From Synergistaceae bacterium UBA5560 (GTDB lineage: Bacteria > Synergistota > Synergistia > Synergistales > Aminiphilaceae), in assembly GCA_002425685.1 (NCBI GenBank), contig DIMS01000113.1, forward strand, positions 1-5,740: a stretch of DNA of 5,740 nt. Direction: 5' to 3'. This document shows, piece after piece, positions 5,543 through 5,740 of the stretch. A model generated the notes under the pieces. The model worked only from the letters and a program-made list of their open reading frames with translations, did no database searches and had not been told where the DNA came from. A program made the translations under genes and the position numbers. Numbering within the stretch: position 1 is the first letter of the stretch; each line of letters starts with the position of its first letter.

Positions 5543-5559
5543 TTACGCTGTACATCAGA
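5523..5559. promoter_or_regulatory. Operator-like repeats around the -10 box
   Basis: TCTGAT (5523-5528) and ATCAGA (5554-5559) form a 6-bp inverted repeat spanning the -10 box. Inside it, TACGGTATAC (5532-5541) and TACGCTGTAC (5544-5553) are direct repeats sharing 8 of 10 bases at a 12-nt step. This could be a regulator binding site, but the repeats are short enough for chance. Confidence 0.3.
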
Positions 5560-5712
5560 TTGAATTCGACAGTGGATGTTCCTATGGATTCGGAAGGAGT
5601 TTTTTCTGACTGTTCTGAATTCGGTCCTATGCCAAGGAGGTGACCGGAGAGCTTCGAGAATGCGGTCATTGTGGGGGAGTGTCATATACTTTTTGGTTGG
5701 GGAGGGGTGGCA
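5549..5712 (+). other. 5' leader with an unused strong Shine-Dalgarno and a hairpin
   Basis: AAGGAGGTGA (5634-5643) is a full match to the sequence complementary to the bacterial 16S rRNA 3' end, yet no ATG, GTG or TTG lies 5-12 nt after it. TGACCG (5641-5646) pairs with CGGTCA (5663-5668), overlapping the end of that site. A 19-codon frame beginning ATG at 5584 ends in the TGA at 5641-5643, but it has no ribosome site of its own. No riboswitch family is recognised. Confidence 0.35.
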
Positions 5713-5740
5713 ATGGCAATGCGACTCATCCAGGAACATC
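5713..5740 (+). CDS. Start of an unidentified gene, cut by the window end
   Basis: ATG at 5713 begins MAMRLIQEH and runs off the window. GGAGG (5701-5705), within a purine-rich GGGAGGGG, lies 7 nt upstream, an ideal ribosome site. A second ATG at 5719 is in the same frame with 13 nt spacing. Nine codons are too few to name a family. The promoter-like and AT-richer DNA upstream supports a new transcription unit starting here. A competing frame from ATG 5660 is also open to the end but has no ribosome site at a usable distance. Confidence 0.6.

Noticed and set aside
4749..5609. A 286-codon plus-strand open frame after tsaB
   Set aside because: The ATG lies inside the hairpin/terminator region with no good ribosome site. 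The translation is Phe/Arg/Pro/Ser-rich low complexity with no family resemblance, and equally long frames exist on both strands over the same DNA.
5584..5643. A 19-codon leader peptide (MDSEGVFSDCSEFGPMPRR)
   Set aside because: No Shine-Dalgarno before its ATG and no run of regulatory codons. It is kept only as a note to the unused ribosome site that holds its stop.

Overview
The window is high-GC bacterial chromosomal DNA. It opens with the 3' end of a tRNA gene and its terminator, then carries a five-gene plus-strand block: acpS, nnrD, a small two-helix membrane protein, tsaE and tsaB. A long stretch without a convincing gene follows, and the window closes at a new promoter and the first codons of another gene. 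Strong Shine-Dalgarno sites, rho-independent terminators and an encoded tRNA CCA end indicate a bacterium. The gene set and order would fit Synergistota, and some deltaproteobacterial or actinobacterial relatives could also match. The phylum is a low-confidence inference.

Layout: 1-24 tRNA end; 37-84 terminator; 85-575 intergenic DNA with a perfect TATAAT box at 260-265 and a leader of about 300 nt; 576-941 acpS; 942-1167 spacer; 1168-2922 nnrD, a bifunctional NAD(P)HX repair enzyme; 2864-3124 membrane protein overlapping the nnrD end; 3121-3900 tsaE, joined by a GTGA overlap; 3897-4646 tsaB, joined by an ATGA overlap; 4708-4783 a 19-bp hairpin and a second small hairpin with a T-run; 4784-5510 repeat-rich DNA with very few stop codons in any frame; 5513-5712 an AT-richer promoter and leader; 5713 onward the start of an unidentified gene.

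The genes are housekeeping. AcpS activates acyl carrier protein, NnrD repairs damaged NAD(P)H, and TsaE and TsaB belong to the machinery making the tRNA modification t6A. The partners TsaD and TsaC are not here. The last four genes overlap end to start and are probably translationally coupled.

The unusual layer is compositional. NnrD, TsaE and TsaB each carry an extra low-complexity Pro/Gly/Ser/Thr/Asn segment outside their conserved cores. Short nucleotide words recur among two of these segments and the non-coding DNA. The region after tsaB contains 283 bp (4989-5271) with no stop triplet in any of the six frames. I see no defence system, mobile element, CRISPR array or biosynthetic cluster.
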